DNA of 64,000 nucleotides from Sphingomonas sp. H160509 (GTDB lineage Bacteria; Pseudomonadota; Alphaproteobacteria; Sphingomonadales; Sphingomonadaceae), in assembly GCF_024124765.2 (NCBI RefSeq), contig NZ_JAMXSR020000003.1:1-64000 (forward strand). Reading direction: 5' to 3'. Within the stretch, counting starts at the first letter, position 1; each line of letters begins with the position of its first letter. Shown here in pieces: positions 1 to 8,487 of the stretch. Under the pieces are notes generated by a model. The model was not told where the DNA came from and did not search any database. It was given only the letters and a program-made list of their open reading frames with translations. The position numbers were made by a program, and so were the translations under genes.

Positions 1-591
1 TTATCAAGCGCTGCTTTGATCTCGCGTTCGCGATACCGGCCCCTCTTGGTCCTTCTACCGATTTTCGTGCTGACGGCGCTTGTTATAAAATGCGACAGTC
101 GTGGCCCGATCTTCTTCCGCCAACAGCGTGTCGGTCGCGGCAACGCGCTATTCGAGGTGTTTAAATTCCGCTCAATGCGCGTTGAGCAGTCAGATGCATC
201 CGGCACAGTTTCCGCATCACGGGACGATGTTCGGATCACGCGGGTTGGTCGCGTCATCCGGGCGACTAGCATCGATGAACTTCCTCAGCTTCTCAATGTT
301 CTATTTGGATCGATGAGCATCGTCGGGCCACGACCCCACGCCCTTGGGTCGCTTGCAGGGCAACAGCTCTTTTGGGAAGTTGACGAGCGTTATTGGCACC
401 GTCACGCTCTCAAGCCGGGTATTACAGGTCTTGCTCAGGTGCGCGGCTTCCGTGGCGCGACGCACGAACGGAGTGACCTCACTCGGCGGCTTCAGGCCGA
501 CCTCGAATATATTATTGGCTGGTCGGTATTACGCGATTTTGCTATCCTCATTTCTACCGTTCGCGTTGTCGTGCACCGCAACGCCTTTTAG
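1..591 (+). CDS. Bacterial sugar transferase (WcaJ/ExoY type), 5' cut off by window edge, frameshifted
   Basis: Transfers a sugar-1-phosphate from a UDP-sugar to undecaprenyl phosphate at the inner membrane, the first step of exopolysaccharide repeat-unit assembly. The visible part carries family landmarks: GPIFFRQQRVGRG, FKFRSMR, the RVGRVIRATSIDELPQLLNV block, GPRPHA and KPGITGLAQVRG. It ends with a hydrophobic stretch and the residues HRNAF. The first 13 codons (IKRCFDLAFAIPA) lie in the frame starting at base 3 and the rest in the frame of base 43. One extra C in the run at 40-43 explains the switch, so an apparent TTG start at 16 is an artefact. The true start is upstream of the window. 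It is followed by the PilZ and ugd genes, which suits a polysaccharide role. The donor sugar cannot be told. Confidence 0.85.
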   Translation, partial: LSSAALISRSRYRPLLVLLPIFVLTALVIKCDSRGPIFFRQQRVGRGNALFEVFKFRSMRVEQSDASGTVSASRDDVRITRVGRVIRATSIDELPQLLNVLFGSMSIVGPRPHALGSLAGQQLFWEVDERYWHRHALKPGITGLAQVRGFRGATHERSDLTRRLQADLEYIIGWSVLRDFAILISTVRVVVHRNAF

Positions 592-608
592 GAATAAGCT
601 TTGTAATG

Positions 609-624
609 CCCTATCGTGATAGGG
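609..624. terminator. Short perfect hairpin downstream of the sugar transferase
   Basis: CCCTATC and GATAGGG form a perfect 7-bp stem with a 2-base loop, 17 bases after the transferase stop codon. The following bases are only moderately T-rich, so it may be a weak terminator or a protein-binding palindrome. Confidence 0.35.
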
Positions 625-687
625 TGTATGCCATTTTAACTAATAGGCGGCACAGTGATTTAACGATCTTCCTGCATAGGAATCGTT

Positions 688-897
688 ATGGCACGCCCTT
701 CAACTCTTGTCCGATTACCGGATCCACCGCCGCCGGATGGTAACGCCCTTCCTGGCGACCGCATCGACTTCGATGCTTGGCTTCTACCGCCGGAGCAGCC
801 AACGCGAATGGGACAGGGGATGCACCTTGTTTCGGCTGCTGCCGGACCTGTGTTGTTCATAATAGCCCTTGCCTGTACCGTTGCGTGGATTGCCTAA
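688..897 (+). CDS. Small single-pass membrane protein, unknown function
   Basis: A 69-residue protein of unknown family. The first 45 residues are proline-rich and polar. Residues 46-68 form a clear hydrophobic helix ending in TVAWIA, so it is probably anchored by its C-terminus in the inner membrane. The start follows AGGAA by five bases. It ends seven bases before the PilZ gene and could be co-transcribed with it. No function is assigned. Confidence 0.5.
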   Translation: MARPSTLVRLPDPPPPDGNALPGDRIDFDAWLLPPEQPTRMGQGMHLVSAAAGPVLFIIALACTVAWIA

Positions 898-904
898 GCC
901 ACCG

Positions 905-1383
905 ATGCAGCATTCTGCATCGGCGCAGGACGCCGTTCCCTGTCGACGCGAAGACGATCGCGCCCCCGATCCTGCAACCTAGCACCTTACGCATTTCGGA
1001 CGCACCGCATGATGTGAGAGTGGAGGATCTTTCTCCTAACGGATTCGCCTTCTCAAGCACCGTTCCAATACCAATCGACACGATCGTCCATGTCGGACTT
1101 GCCGGCGCCGGGCGGGCCACTGCGCGAATAGTTCGGCGAGCCGACACGGTTTATGGATGCATCTTTGAACCAGGCTTAACCTCGGCCCAAATCGAGGACG
1201 CCTTTACCCGATCGCCCAGCGATACCGTTACTACGCTCGCTGCGGGCATCAGCGATTGCCGACGATGGCGAGATATCGCAGCCGCAACTTCCGTTCGTGA
1301 CTCGAATAGCACTATTAGCGCTCGCCAGCTTGATGGGCTGGCTTGTGTTCGCAACCGCTCTTCGCAGCCTGCCTTTCTCCTAG
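905..1383 (+). CDS. PilZ-domain protein with C-terminal membrane helix, two frameshifts
   Basis: Likely a cyclic-di-GMP receptor tied to polysaccharide control. Read from ATG 905, the frame gives CRREDDRAP; one extra C in the run at 963-967 then moves the reading to ILQPSTLRISD and EDLSPNGFAF. Joined, these supply both halves of the PilZ c-di-GMP signature, RxxxR (REDDR) and DxSxxG (DLSPNG), which supports the reconstruction. The beta-barrel region continues through ARIVRRADTVYGCIFEPGL. A second frame change near 1250-1262 leads to a hydrophobic C-terminal helix (LALASLMGWLVFATALRSL) and a stop at 1381-1383. A PilZ domain with a C-terminal anchor, sitting 158 bases before ugd, suggests a membrane-localised regulator of precursor supply or export. 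That role is inference. Confidence 0.7.
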
Positions 1384-1540
1384 CATCCATGCGATCAACG
1401 TCATTCAGGCGGCGGGAGCCAAATCTCTAACACCACCGTTCTCGCTTGGTGCGTGCATTGGCAAATGTCCTATTATCGCGAGGCAGGTTCATCTAGGTAC
1501 CGTCGAAACGGTACGTCGCTATTTTCAGGAGATACCAATC

Positions 1541-2842
1541 TTGCGCATTACCATGATCGGATCGGGCTATGTCGGCCTAGTATCGGGCGCCTGTTTCGCC
1601 GACTTTGGCCATGAAGTCGTTTGCATCGACAAGGACCAGCGCAAGATCGATGCGTTGCATCAGGGCAAGATGCCAATCTTTGAGCCGGGCCTCGACGACT
1701 TGGTTGCACGTAACGTCAGGGAAGGGCGGCTGACCTTCGGCACCGACCTGACCGACGGCGTCAAGAACGCTGATGCAATCTTTATCGGCGTCGGTACGCC
1801 GTCGCGGCGTGGCGATGGCCATGCCGACCTTACCTACGTCTATGCCGCAGCCGAGGAGATTGGCCGGGCAATCGACGGCTATACCGTAGTCGTCACGAAA
1901 TCGACTGTGCCTGTTGGCACCGGTGACGAAGTCGAGCGCATCATCCGCGCCGCCAATCCGGGTGCCGAATTCGGCGTCGTTTCCAATCCCGAGTTCCTGC
2001 GCGAAGGCGCCGCGATCGACGATTTCAAGCGGCCCGACCGCATTGTCATCGGTTCAGAGGACGAGCGCGCGACTGAGGTAATGCGCCAGGTCTATCGGCC
2101 ACTCTCGATCAATGCCGCACCGATCCTCGTGACCGGCCGTCGCACCGCCGAGTTGATCAAATATGCCGGCAACGCCTTCCTCGCGACCAAGATCACCTTC
2201 ATCAACGAAATCGCGGATCTTTGCGAAAAAGTCGGTGCAGACGTGCAAGACGTCGCGCGCGGCATCGGCCTCGACAACCGGATCGGCAAAAAATTCCTCC
2301 ACGCCGGTCCTGGCTATGGCGGCTCGTGCTTCCCGAAAGACACTCTGGCGTTGCTCAAGACCAGCCAGGATTACGACGCGCCGCAGCGGATCGTAGAAGC
2401 GGTGGTCGCAGTCAACGACAACCGCAAGCGCGCGATGGGTCGCAAGATCATTGCGGCTATGGGGGGCGACGTGCGCGGCAAGACGGTCGCGGTGCTCGGT
2501 CTTACTTTCAAGCCCAACACGGACGACATGCGCGACAGCCCGGCGATTGCGGTCATCCAGGCGTTGCAGGATGCCGGCGCTAAGGTGCAGGCGCACGATC
2601 CCGAAGGCGTTGAGCAGGCCAAGCTGGTGCTTCAGAACGTTGACTATCGCGATGGCCCTTATGAGGCGATCGAAGGCGCCGATGCGGTCGCGATCCTGAC
2701 CGAATGGAACGCCTATCGCGCACTCGACCTCGCCCGCGTCAAATCGTTGCTCAGCGCGCCGATCATGATCGACCTGCGCAATGTCTATAACCCCAAGGAT
2801 ATCGAAGCCGCTGGCTTTAACTACACGGGTATCGGACGATGA
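1541..2842 (+). CDS. ugd: UDP-glucose 6-dehydrogenase
   Basis: Oxidises UDP-glucose to UDP-glucuronate with two NAD+, supplying uronic acid for exopolysaccharide. The 433-residue product has the expected family length. It shows the N-terminal NAD-binding motif GSGYVG, the central helix with GVGTP and KSTVPVGT, and the catalytic-cysteine motif GYGGSCFPKD. A second Rossmann domain begins at TVAVLGLTFKPNTDD. A longer open frame extends upstream to 1343, but AGGAGA at 1527-1532 places the start at TTG 1541. An in-frame ATG at 1553 is less well spaced. The gene is intact and overlaps the epimerase start by four bases (ATGA), so the two are translationally coupled. Confidence 0.95.
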   Translation: MRITMIGSGYVGLVSGACFADFGHEVVCIDKDQRKIDALHQGKMPIFEPGLDDLVARNVREGRLTFGTDLTDGVKNADAIFIGVGTPSRRGDGHADLTYVYAAAEEIGRAIDGYTVVVTKSTVPVGTGDEVERIIRAANPGAEFGVVSNPEFLREGAAIDDFKRPDRIVIGSEDERATEVMRQVYRPLSINAAPILVTGRRTAELIKYAGNAFLATKITFINEIADLCEKVGADVQDVARGIGLDNRIGKKFLHAGPGYGGSCFPKDTLALLKTSQDYDAPQRIVEAVVAVNDNRKRAMGRKIIAAMGGDVRGKTVAVLGLTFKPNTDDMRDSPAIAVIQALQDAGAKVQAHDPEGVEQAKLVLQNVDYRDGPYEAIEGADAVAILTEWNAYRALDLARVKSLLSAPIMIDLRNVYNPKDIEAAGFNYTGIGR

Positions 2843-3821
2843 GCAGATCAGACCCCGTCCTCGTCACCGGTGTGGCAGGGTTCGTCGGCCATGCGACCGC
2901 CCATCATCTGCTCGCCCGCGGCGAGCGGGTGATCGGCATCGACATCGTCAACGATTACTACGATCCGGCATTGAAAGCGGCTCGCCTCGCGACGTTCGAC
3001 GACGTGGCAAATTTTCGCTTCGAAAAGATGGACATCGCCGACAACACCGCGGTCGCTGCGTTGATCAAGGCGGAAGGTGTGGTCCGCGTCGTGCATCTCG
3101 CTGCGCAGGCGGGGGTGCGCTACAGCATTGAAAATCCGTTTGCCTATCAGCATTCCAATCTGGCCGGGCATCTATCGGTGATGGAAGCCTGCCGCCACGC
3201 GCCGGGGTTCGAGCACCTCGTCTATGCGTCGTCCAGCTCAGTTTATGGCGACAAGCCGATGGGCGGGGCGGGATTTACTGAGGATGAGCCGGCTACCAGC
3301 CCTGTGTCGCTCTACGCCGCCACCAAGCGGTCGTGCGAGTTAATGAGCCAGTCTTATGCAACGCTCTACGCTCTGCCGCAGACGGGCTTGCGATTCTTCA
3401 CTGTCTATGGCCCCTGGGGCCGTCCCGACATGGCCTATTTCTCGTTCACGCAGAAGATCATGCGAGGCGAGGCGATTGAGGTTTACGGCGAAGGCAAGAT
3501 GGCCCGCGACTTCACCTATATTGACGATATAGTCGAAGGGATCGTCGCCTCGCTCGATCATCCTCCTGAGGGGGGGCGCATCGCGTTCTCAACATTGGGG
3601 ACAGCCATCCGGTCGGCCTGATGGAGATGATCGATTCGCTGGAACGTGCGCTTGGCCGTACCGCGGAAAAGGTCATGCGCCCGATGCAGCAAGGCGATGT
3701 TACGGCGACCTATGCTGACGTGTCAAAGCTGCGTGCGTTGACGGGTTACCAGCCGAAAGTGATGCTGGATGAGGGGCTGATGCGTTTTGCAGACTGGTAT
3801 CGGGGCTATTACGGCAGCTAA
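2839..3821 (+). CDS. UDP-glucuronate 4-epimerase (extended SDR family), frameshifted
   Basis: Predicted to convert UDP-glucuronate into UDP-galacturonate, directly after ugd. The N-terminal Rossmann motif GVAGFVGH, the VHLAAQAGVRYS segment, the catalytic YAATK motif and FFTVYGPWGRPDMA are typical of UDP-glucuronate epimerases. The frame breaks in the seven-G run at 3570-3576. Adding one G or removing two restores RVLNIGDSHPVGL and continues to the stop at 3821 (about 327 residues, normal for the family). Substrate assignment rests on family resemblance and the ugd neighbour; a UDP-glucose 4-epimerase is less likely. ATGA overlap with ugd indicates one operon. Confidence 0.88.
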
Positions 3822-3849
3822 GCCGCCGGTAGAATAGATAGATCGAAAC

Positions 3850-3881
3850 ATCAGGGCAGGGGCTTCAATCCCTGCCCTGAT
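3850..3881. terminator. Bidirectional terminator hairpin between convergent genes
   Basis: ATCAGGGCAGGG and CCCTGCCCTGAT form a perfect 12-bp stem around an 8-base loop. It lies between the ends of the epimerase (plus strand) and the M10 protease (minus strand) and so can serve both. There is no strong T-tract on either side. Confidence 0.75.
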
Positions 3882-3889
3882 CACGATCA

Positions 3890-5875
3890 TCAGAAGTGCA
3901 CTGCGCCCGTACCGACCGCTGAGCCGACATTGCTGTAGACGTAATATTCGATACCGTTGTTGGTCACGGCGCCATCATATTCCAACGCGTTGATACCGGT
4001 CAGCCCGACGCTGCCGCCGGCACCTGTCAGATCCAGACGGCTGTCGGAACCGAACGTGATCTTACCGTCATTGTCGAGGTCGGCCAGTTTCGTCGTCGTA
4101 ACGAGCACATCGTTACGCGTGAACGTGACGGTGTCACGGCCAAGGCCAGCGACCGGGTTGGCGGTGTCGAAGAAGAACACGTCCGTGGCGCTGGCAGTCG
4201 AACGACCGCGCAACACGTCGTTGCCAAAGCCGCTTTCGTAGACCTTCTGGCCGCTCGATGCGATCGGACGAACGCGGGCATCCTCATAATAGAAGACGCC
4301 GTCAACGTTGCCCATCAACCGCAGTCCGCTGCTACCCTGCGCACCAGAGAGTTGCACACGATCGCCATCGCTGGTGTCCAGCGACAGCGTCGATCCGCTC
4401 CAAGTGATGATACCATCACCGTTACCGTCAGCGATCGCCTTGGTCGTGGCGAGCACGTCGCCGCGCTGCCAGTCGGTGACACGGTCTGATCCAGACTTCC
4501 CCCGGTATGCAACTCGAACACGTCGCGCCCCGCTCCGCCTGTCAGCACGTTGGCGACATCGTTGCCGATGATGCGGTCGCTGCCGCCCCCCACCGATCGC
4601 GTTTTCGATTGTTGCACCATAAGCAATCGAGATATTATCGGTAAACAGGCCGTTCTTTAGTCCGAGCTGGTCCTTAAGGTCTTCATAGAACGCATAGGTC
4701 GCTTCGGTACGGGGGGCGAAGCCCAGCGCAGCACGGTTTGCGTTAACTTGCTCTAGCGTCAAGAATTCTTCAATCCCGCCACCCGACGAGAAGGCGCCTT
4801 GATTGAGATCGATAACCGAGGGCGTGTTCCAGCCCGAGAAGTCGAGCGTATCATTGCCACCAGCATCCCAGATCGCGACGATTGGGCGCGTGTTGACCGC
4901 AAAGTCGTAGACCGCGTTGCCGGCCGTAGCGTTGAACCCATAAACCGTGTTGCCGGTCCGAGTCGTCTGATCCGCGCCATAGATCTTCTGAATCGCGACG
5001 ATATCGTGGATCAGCGGTGTCGCCGCATAAGCAAAATTGAGCAGAGAGAAATCAATATGCTGCGCGCCCGTCTCATAGGCGTCGAAATAGCTCATGATGC
5101 TGTATTGACGTGAATCCTGGGCATAGAACGCATCGTTGGCGTAGGTGATCGGATCGGGCTCGCCGTCACCGTCATTGTCGTCGAGCGCATCATAATCGCC
5201 GGGATGGCTGAGGCCTATCGCATGACCGATCTCGTGCACCATCGTTGTTTGCGCATAGTAGCTAGCGACCAGTGGCGAGAAATTCGACGCAACGCCGCCA
5301 TCGATCCAAACGTCACCACCCAATCGGCCGGTATCTTCATATCCATCCGCCAGGCTTTCAGCATCGTAGATATTGCCGAACGGCAGATAGGCATATGCTT
5401 GTGCACCGCCGGTCGCGGTATTGCCGAAGGTGATATCCGCCGAACCCGACTTAGTCTGCTGGAACGAAATCGCGACGAGGTCATCCCACAGCCCTATGGA
5501 ACGCTGGGCAAGATCGGTCTGGCCGGCATTGAAGGCAGTGAAGTCAAAATATTCACTATATGCTGAAGTACCAGCAATATTGACATAATAGCTATTGCCG
5601 AGCTCGTCCTTGTTTAGCCAAAAGCCATAGTTGAGCACGCCATCGTTCAGTTCACCGTAATTGTTAGTATACCAATCATAACCGCTTCTATTGAGATATT
5701 CCCCGACTTGCGTCGCGCTCCAGATCGGCTTGTCGGCGAACGTGCTGCCCGCCTTGGGATCGAGCGATGCCGCAACCGGGTTAGGACCGTTATCGTCTTG
5801 ATGATGGGTCAAACCAGCCGCGCACGATCCGCAAGCACAGCCATACGTGCCTACAGCGTCGAAAGATCCGTCCAT
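3890..5875 (-). CDS. Serralysin-type M10 zinc metalloprotease with duplicated C-terminal module
   Basis: A secreted zinc protease of about 661 residues. The zinc site HEIGHAIGLSH and the Met-turn SIMSYF are both present, followed by the acidic loop typical of serralysins. No Sec signal peptide is visible; the family normally uses type I secretion, with the signal at the C-terminus. A short stretch between 4499-4503 and 4586-4591 reads in the wrong frame because of two compensating indels in C runs. The alternative frame restores SDRIIGNDVANVLTGGAG, an RTX-like calcium-binding repeat. The last 220 residues hold two tandem copies of a module, one with VLATTKAIADGNGDG and one with VLVTTTKLADLDNDG; the protein at 9847 has a third. 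The start at 5875 is preferred because AGGGAGA precedes it, rather than ATG 5896. The transporter genes are not in this window. Confidence 0.88.
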   Translation of the reverse strand: MDGSFDAVGTYGCACGSCAAGLTHHQDDNGPNPVAASLDPKAGSTFADKPIWSATQVGEYLNRSGYDWYTNNYGELNDGVLNYGFWLNKDELGNSYYVNIAGTSAYSEYFDFTAFNAGQTDLAQRSIGLWDDLVAISFQQTKSGSADITFGNTATGGAQAYAYLPFGNIYDAESLADGYEDTGRLGGDVWIDGGVASNFSPLVASYYAQTTMVHEIGHAIGLSHPGDYDALDDNDGDGEPDPITYANDAFYAQDSRQYSIMSYFDAYETGAQHIDFSLLNFAYAATPLIHDIVAIQKIYGADQTTRTGNTVYGFNATAGNAVYDFAVNTRPIVAIWDAGGNDTLDFSGWNTPSVIDLNQGAFSSGGGIEEFLTLEQVNANRAALGFAPRTEATYAFYEDLKDQLGLKNGLFTDNISIAYGATIENAIGGGRQRPHHRQRCRQRADRRSGARRVRVAYRGKSGSDRVTDWQRGDVLATTKAIADGNGDGIITWSGSTLSLDTSDGDRVQLSGAQGSSGLRLMGNVDGVFYYEDARVRPIASSGQKVYESGFGNDVLRGRSTASATDVFFFDTANPVAGLGRDTVTFTRNDVLVTTTKLADLDNDGKITFGSDSRLDLTGAGGSVGLTGINALEYDGAVTNNGIEYYVYSNVGSAVGTGAVHF

Positions 5876-5946
5876 GCTTATTCTCCCTGTTGTCATGGTA
5901 CCTCACCCAGCGCTGCGGATTTACAGCCGCCACGCTCGAGCAGATC

Positions 5947-6372
5947 TTATTTCAGCCGCCAGCCTCCTACGGACCGATGCGGCAGAATACGGGTTAGAAG
6001 ATCGTCCAAGGCCGCGCTGGGTGCGGTAGGGTCCCAGGCGACGGCGTAGCGGGCGGGTCCTTCGGCCTCGTCGATCTCGACCGCCCGGCGCGCCAAAGCG
6101 ACCAGGGTGCGACCGTTATCGGCAGGTGTGATAGCAAGAATGACGGTAGCGCGATCGGTTGGCGCTGCACCGGAGGCAAGTTCTACCGGGATCGCTGTAT
6201 GTACGCGCGCGGCATTGACAATGGCATCGCACAACCGGGCATCTAATCCGGTCGAGCAGCTGAGGACGATCCGCGACACACCACGCCAGAGTGGTGACGG
6301 CATGGCTTGCGCCATCGCGCCTGCCGAAGATATGGCGATTACCAACCCGGACATCATAACCGAACCCAGCAC
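5947..6372 (-). CDS. Hypothetical exported protein upstream of the M10 protease
   Basis: A 141-residue protein with an N-terminal hydrophobic stretch ending in AGAMAQA, a plausible signal peptide cleaved near residue 22. Two cysteines (SCSTGLDARLC) could form a disulfide in the periplasm. I recognise no family. It lies 71 bases upstream of the M10 protease start on the same strand, so the two may share a transcript; a role as chaperone or inhibitor of the protease is only a guess. Confidence 0.5.
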   Translation of the reverse strand: MLGSVMMSGLVIAISSAGAMAQAMPSPLWRGVSRIVLSCSTGLDARLCDAIVNAARVHTAIPVELASGAAPTDRATVILAITPADNGRTLVALARRAVEIDEAEGPARYAVAWDPTAPSAALDDLLTRILPHRSVGGWRLK

Positions 6373-6690
6373 GTATCTGCTGCTCCTAGCTTATGGTTAA
6401 CGATGCTGACACCATCCTCGCCCATGTCAACATCATGACGGTAATCTATCGGCGTGATGACGGAATTTTTATGTTTCGTTCTAAACCGATTTTGTCGATC
6501 GTGGTGGATCGAGTCGAAAAATCGGTCTCACGACTCAGCAGGCTCCGCTCATGATCATTCAACACGCCCAGTGCGTTCGCAACGATTTCAGCCAATTGCG
6601 GTTGAGGTCGCAAGACCAAGGCAAACGGGTCTTATCGTAGATAAGGTAATTTGCCGTGTTTCATAAAAAGCCTGCGATAAGGAGAGTTGT
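6373..6690. other. Divergent intergenic region
   Basis: About 320 bases between two divergently transcribed genes. No convincing coding sequence is seen. It should hold both promoters. GATAAGGAGAG at 6675-6685 is the ribosome binding site of the outer-membrane protein gene. Confidence 0.5.
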
Positions 6691-7623
6691 ATGAAAGAAA
6701 TGATGGCGACGTTATGCGGTGCAACGATTGCTGCTGGCATGGCAAGCCAGGCCGTTGCCCAGGAAAAACCGGATTTACCCGTCGCAAAGCAGTCCGTCAG
6801 TTACGATCCCGCCAGCAGTATTTCACCTTCCAGTGCCACAACAACAGTATCGCCCAGCAGCGTCCCGCAGGCGATGGAACGGATGGATGGCGACACTGTC
6901 TTCAACCTGTCGCTCGGCACGAGCTACGCCGGAGGAAAATTTGGTACCCGATCCGATACAACCATCTGGAGTTCCGCCCTGGGCGCGCGTTTGCGTTCCG
7001 GTGACTGGACGCTGTCGGCATCGCTGCCGTGGATGCGCATCCGCAGCCGTTCGACAATTTTCACCGGGATCGATTCGACACCGGTTTTGGTAGCACCAAA
7101 CACAGCGGCACAGAAACGGACGATGAATGGCTTCGGCGATCTAACGCTTGGCGCTGCCTACACGATCGCACCGGCTGCATCGCCAATTGAGGTTCAGATG
7201 TCGGGCCGCGCCAAGATCAACACCGCCACGAAGGGAAGTGGCCTGTCGAGCGGTGAAAATGACTACGCGCTGGGTACTGATGTCTCACTGCCGATCGGAC
7301 GGGTCACGCCATTTGCATCGTTTACGTATCGCTTCCTTGGCGACACGACTTTGTATCGCCTGCGCAACGGGCCAGCCGCATCTGCGGGAGCCTCGTACGC
7401 ATTCGGACGTGACAGCGTTTTTGTTGCTTCCTATCATTACGCCCGGGCTGCGACGCGCTTGGTTCAGGACTCGCACGAACTGTTTGGTGGCGTATCGACG
7501 CGTGTCCCCTCGATGCCGCTGCGACTTACAGGCTTTGCTACCGCTGGCTTGTCGAACGGTGCGGCCGGCCTATCTGCCGGATTGGCCCTGTCGGTCGGGT
7601 TGGGGGATCGGGTCGGACGGTAG
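6691..7623 (+). CDS. Predicted outer-membrane beta-barrel protein
   Basis: A 310-residue exported protein. Residues 1-23 form a signal peptide with cleavage after ASQAVAQ. A serine- and threonine-rich linker follows (about residues 30-65). The rest shows alternating hydrophobic and polar residues with aromatic strand ends (FNLSLGTSYAGGKFG, WTLSASLPWMRIRS, PFASFTYRFLG), the pattern of transmembrane beta strands. No specific family is recognised. The start has a strong AAGGAGAG site. It is followed 25 bases later by the phosphatase gene. It may be a porin or a surface barrel tied to the polysaccharide locus; function is unknown. Confidence 0.6.
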   Translation: MKEMMATLCGATIAAGMASQAVAQEKPDLPVAKQSVSYDPASSISPSSATTTVSPSSVPQAMERMDGDTVFNLSLGTSYAGGKFGTRSDTTIWSSALGARLRSGDWTLSASLPWMRIRSRSTIFTGIDSTPVLVAPNTAAQKRTMNGFGDLTLGAAYTIAPAASPIEVQMSGRAKINTATKGSGLSSGENDYALGTDVSLPIGRVTPFASFTYRFLGDTTLYRLRNGPAASAGASYAFGRDSVFVASYHYARAATRLVQDSHELFGGVSTRVPSMPLRLTGFATAGLSNGAAGLSAGLALSVGLGDRVGR

Positions 7624-7648
7624 TGTCCGGCGAACAGGGGAAACAATC

Positions 7649-8487
7649 GTGCGTTTTTACAAGAAACCCGAAAAGACAGTACAGCGAATCTACGCGGTGG
7701 GAGATATTCATGGCCGGTTGGACCTGTTCAGCAGACTAATGAGCATTGTTGAGCACGATCAGGCCGTAAGGCTGCCGGTTACGACTCAGGTGGTTCTGTT
7801 GGGCGACATCATCGATCGTGGTCCGGACTCGGCGCGGATGGTGCGCGGCTGCATGAATCTGACCGCCTCGACCCGACGCTTCGTGGTGCTGAAAGGCAAT
7901 CATGAAGAGATGATGGTCAAAGCGTTGCGCGGCGATTTGACCGTTTATGCTAACTGGCTTGCGTTCGGGGGCGGGAAACTTTGCGAAGCTGGGGCGTAGA
8001 CCCGGCAGTGGTGGAAGGGCCTGCGACGATGGACAATTTACGGATTTCGGCTGACGTCGTTGGAGTAGAAGTAATCGATTGGCTGGACGAATTACCCTTA
8101 CATCACCGGCATGGCGGCTATTTGTTAGTCCATGCTGGGATTAGACCCGGTGTGTCGCTGCGCAAACAGCGACAAGACGATCTGCTGTGGATCACTGACG
8201 ATTTCCTGACATCGCGTGAATCGCATGGAATGACCGTCGTTCACGGCCATTCCATTAACGAAAGTGGCCCCGTCATACACGCAAACCGCATCGGTATTGA
8301 CACGGGTGCCTATCGCACCGGCCGGTTGACAGCGCTTGGCATCGAAAATGGTGAAACATGGACGCTCAATACGATGGCGACTACCAAGGCAACTTCGGCA
8401 GCCGACGATGCCGCGTTCGAAACCTATTATAAGCGTGGCTTGGCTTGCAAGCCAGGAAGCGATCAAACAGCGGCCGGAACGATTTAA
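7649..8487 (+). CDS. PPP-family metallophosphoesterase (serine/threonine phosphatase or ApaH-like), frameshifted
   Basis: A two-metal phosphatase. All family motifs are present in order: GDIHGR, GDIIDRGPD and GNHEEM in the first frame, then HAGIRPG and VVHGHS in the second. The frame changes at 7973-7975, where one more G restores the sequence GGGETLRSWGVDP. The start is GTG 7649, preceded by AGGGGA. The full product is about 280 residues, close to ApaH-like and PrpA-like phosphatases. Whether it acts on phosphoproteins or dinucleoside tetraphosphates cannot be told. Its stop overlaps the start of the next gene (TAATG), so the two are coupled. Confidence 0.85.

Noticed and set aside
16-60. 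Start codon TTG at 16 for the first sugar transferase
   Set aside because: Upstream codons in another frame already encode the family's N-terminal residues, so this start only appears because of the extra C at 40-43.
2054-2596. Long minus-strand frame inside ugd
   Set aside because: Antisense shadow of a high-G+C gene; no ribosome binding site and no family features.
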